From: VAZQ01 sp963739175
GTDB taxonomy: Bacteria > Pseudomonadota > Alphaproteobacteria > Rhizobiales > Xanthobacteraceae
NCBI GenBank assembly: GCA_963739175.1
Contig: CAVTZH010000007.1
Coordinates: forward strand, 186,001-250,000
Length of the DNA stretch: 64,000 bases
Direction: 5' to 3'
The translations under genes and the position numbers were made by a program. The notes under the pieces were generated by a model. It ran no database searches, had not been told where the DNA came from, and saw nothing but the letters and a program-made list of their open reading frames with translations. Within the stretch, counting starts at the first letter, position 1; every line of letters begins with the position of its first letter. Of this stretch, positions 62,834 to 64,000 are shown in pieces.

Positions 62834-64000
62834 ATGGACGACAGAACAGCGGCAACGTCGGCGACGGTCTCGGCTGCGCAGCAGGCGGCCTACCGCGGCG
62901 GCGACAAGCTGCGCACGCGCTATCCGACCATCGCCTATCTGCGCGATCGCGCCCGCCACCATATTCCACGCTTCGCCTTTGAATATTCGGACGGCGGCGC
63001 GGGAACGGACGCCGGCATCCGGCGCAACTGGGCGGGGCTCGACGCGGTCGAGCTCGTCCCGCGCTACGGCGTGATGCCGTCCTTGCCGCCGGTCGACGTC
63101 GAATTGTTCGGCCGCAAATACGCGGCGCCGCTTGGCATTCCGCCGATGGGCGGGCCGGCGATCGTCTGGCCGGGCGCGGACAGCTACATGGCGCAGGCGG
63201 CGCAGCGCGCCCGCGTTCCCTATACGCTCGGCACCGTCGGCGGCATCACCATCGAGCACGCGGCGGAGATCGCGCCCTGACGTCCTGTGGTTCCAGCTCT
63301 ATCGCATGGCGCGCAACGACCATTGGCTCGGCTTCGAGCTGCTGCGGCGCTGCGAGGCGGCCGGCGTGCATGTCGTCGTGATGACCGTCGACGTGCCGGT
63401 GCGCACCGTGCGTCCGCGCGAGGTGGTCGTGGGGCTCGGCGGCAGCAAGTTCGCGGCCGGCCCGCGCATGCTCTACGAAATGATCCGCTCGCCGGGCTGG
63501 CTGATGTCGCTCTGGCAGCACGGCCAGCCGCGCTTCGCCAATATCCGGAACTATGCCGGCGAGAACGCGAGCGTGAACGAGGTGATCAGCTTCGCGCGCT
63601 CCGAGATCGGCGGCGCCTTCACCTGGGACGAGATCGCGCGCTTCCGCGACAAATGGAAGAAGCCGCTGGTGCTCAAGGGCATCATGCATCCGGCCGACGC
63701 CGAGCGCGCGATATCGCTCGGCATCGACGGCATCTGGGTCTCGAACCACGGCGGCCGCCAGATCGAGGCGCTGCCGGCGCCGATCGACGTGCTGCCGGCG
63801 GTGGCGGCACAGGTGGGCTCGCGGGCGACCGTGCTGTTCGATTCGGGCGTGCGCAGCGGGCTCGACGTGGTGCGGGCGGTGGCGCTCGGGGCGCATGCGG
63901 CATTCGCCGGCAAGGCGATGCTCTGGGGCCTCGGCGCGCTCGGCGGCGAGGGGCCCAAGCACGTCATCGACCTCCTGATCGACGAGACGCGCGCTTCGCT
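62834..64000 (+). CDS. FMN-dependent alpha-hydroxy-acid oxidase, 5' part (frameshifted)
   Basis: An L-lactate dehydrogenase (LldD)/glycolate-oxidase-type TIM barrel that oxidises a 2-hydroxyacid. GGAGGA lies before ATG 62834. N-terminal 'PRFAFEYSDGGAGTD', 'LGIPPMGGPAIVWPGADSYM' and 'YTLGTVGGITIEHA' are in one frame. An extra base near 63278 makes a false stop; skipping it continues 'DVLWFQLYRMARNDH', 'WVSNHGGRQIEALPAPIDV' and 'FDSGVRSGLDVVRAVAL' with the FMN and catalytic His-Arg sites. It reaches the window edge close to its C-terminus. Confidence 0.88.

Noticed and set aside
1..64000. CRISPR arrays, rRNA, tRNA genes, integrases or complete IS elements.
   Set aside because: No regularly spaced direct repeats, no cloverleaf or rRNA-like sequence and no transposase or integrase domain were noticed by eye. 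A tRNA scan and IS search would be decisive.

Overview
The window is high-GC DNA from an alphaproteobacterium of the Hyphomicrobiales, most like Nitrobacteraceae/Xanthobacteraceae (Bradyrhizobium, Rhodopseudomonas or Pseudolabrys relatives). The pointers are an LdtR-type MarR regulator, DUF6163 and DUF6898 proteins, a magnesium-type HemB, the glyA-nrdR and ribD/ribE/ribH/nusB/thiL genes, and dispersed REP-like palindromes beginning GTAGCCCG or GTAGGGYGG. I saw no rRNA, tRNA, CRISPR array, complete insertion sequence or phage.

Layout. 0-10.7 kb: end of a threonine ammonia-lyase, a large patatin-like protein, a micro-ORF, a Tat-exported amidohydrolase, hemB, small membrane proteins, the valine-degradation enzymes 3-hydroxyisobutyryl-CoA hydrolase and MmsB, and ldtR. 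10.8-22 kb: a catabolic block with a Bug-type solute-binding protein (SBP), a CmcJ-like enzyme, HupE, an NHL propeller protein, two amidohydrolases, a Rieske ferredoxin, a TauD-like dioxygenase and the molybdenum hydroxylase IorAB. 22-25.3 kb: a gene-poor, repeat-rich stretch with one SBP, a relic of another SBP and an AT-rich pair of small membrane proteins. 25.3-30.4 kb: a GMC oxidoreductase with its small partner, a cysteine-dioxygenase-like cupin, then glyA and nrdR. 30.4-54.4 kb: an accessory block with seven SBPs, two isochorismatase-fold hydrolases, a GrdB-like protein, a class II aldolase, a 2-hydroxyacid dehydrogenase, a flavin monooxygenase, three exported methyltransferase paralogues, a subtilase and a sulfatase. 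54.5-62.8 kb: ribD, ribE, ribH, nusB and thiL with unrelated genes between them, then an alpha-hydroxy-acid oxidase cut by the window edge.

How the genes fit together. Nine Bug/TctC periplasmic binding proteins sit here with no TctA or TctB membrane subunit. They alternate with short operons of periplasmic and cytosolic catabolic enzymes, which suggests a collection of uptake and breakdown modules for organic or aromatic acids. The housekeeping genes glyA-nrdR and rib-nusB-thiL, normally close together in this group, flank the accessory block, so it looks inserted between them.

Sequence quality. At least 20 genes, including the essential glyA, hemB, ribD and ribE, are broken by single-base frameshifts. 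Nearly all are one extra base, usually G or C outside a homopolymer. This looks like consensus error from insertion-prone long reads rather than gene decay, so I annotate each as one gene across the shift and give the approximate shift position. The most unusual biology is the trio of signal-peptide-bearing SAM methyltransferase paralogues (41.4-49.5 kb). The His-rich methyltransferase inside the riboflavin cluster comes next.
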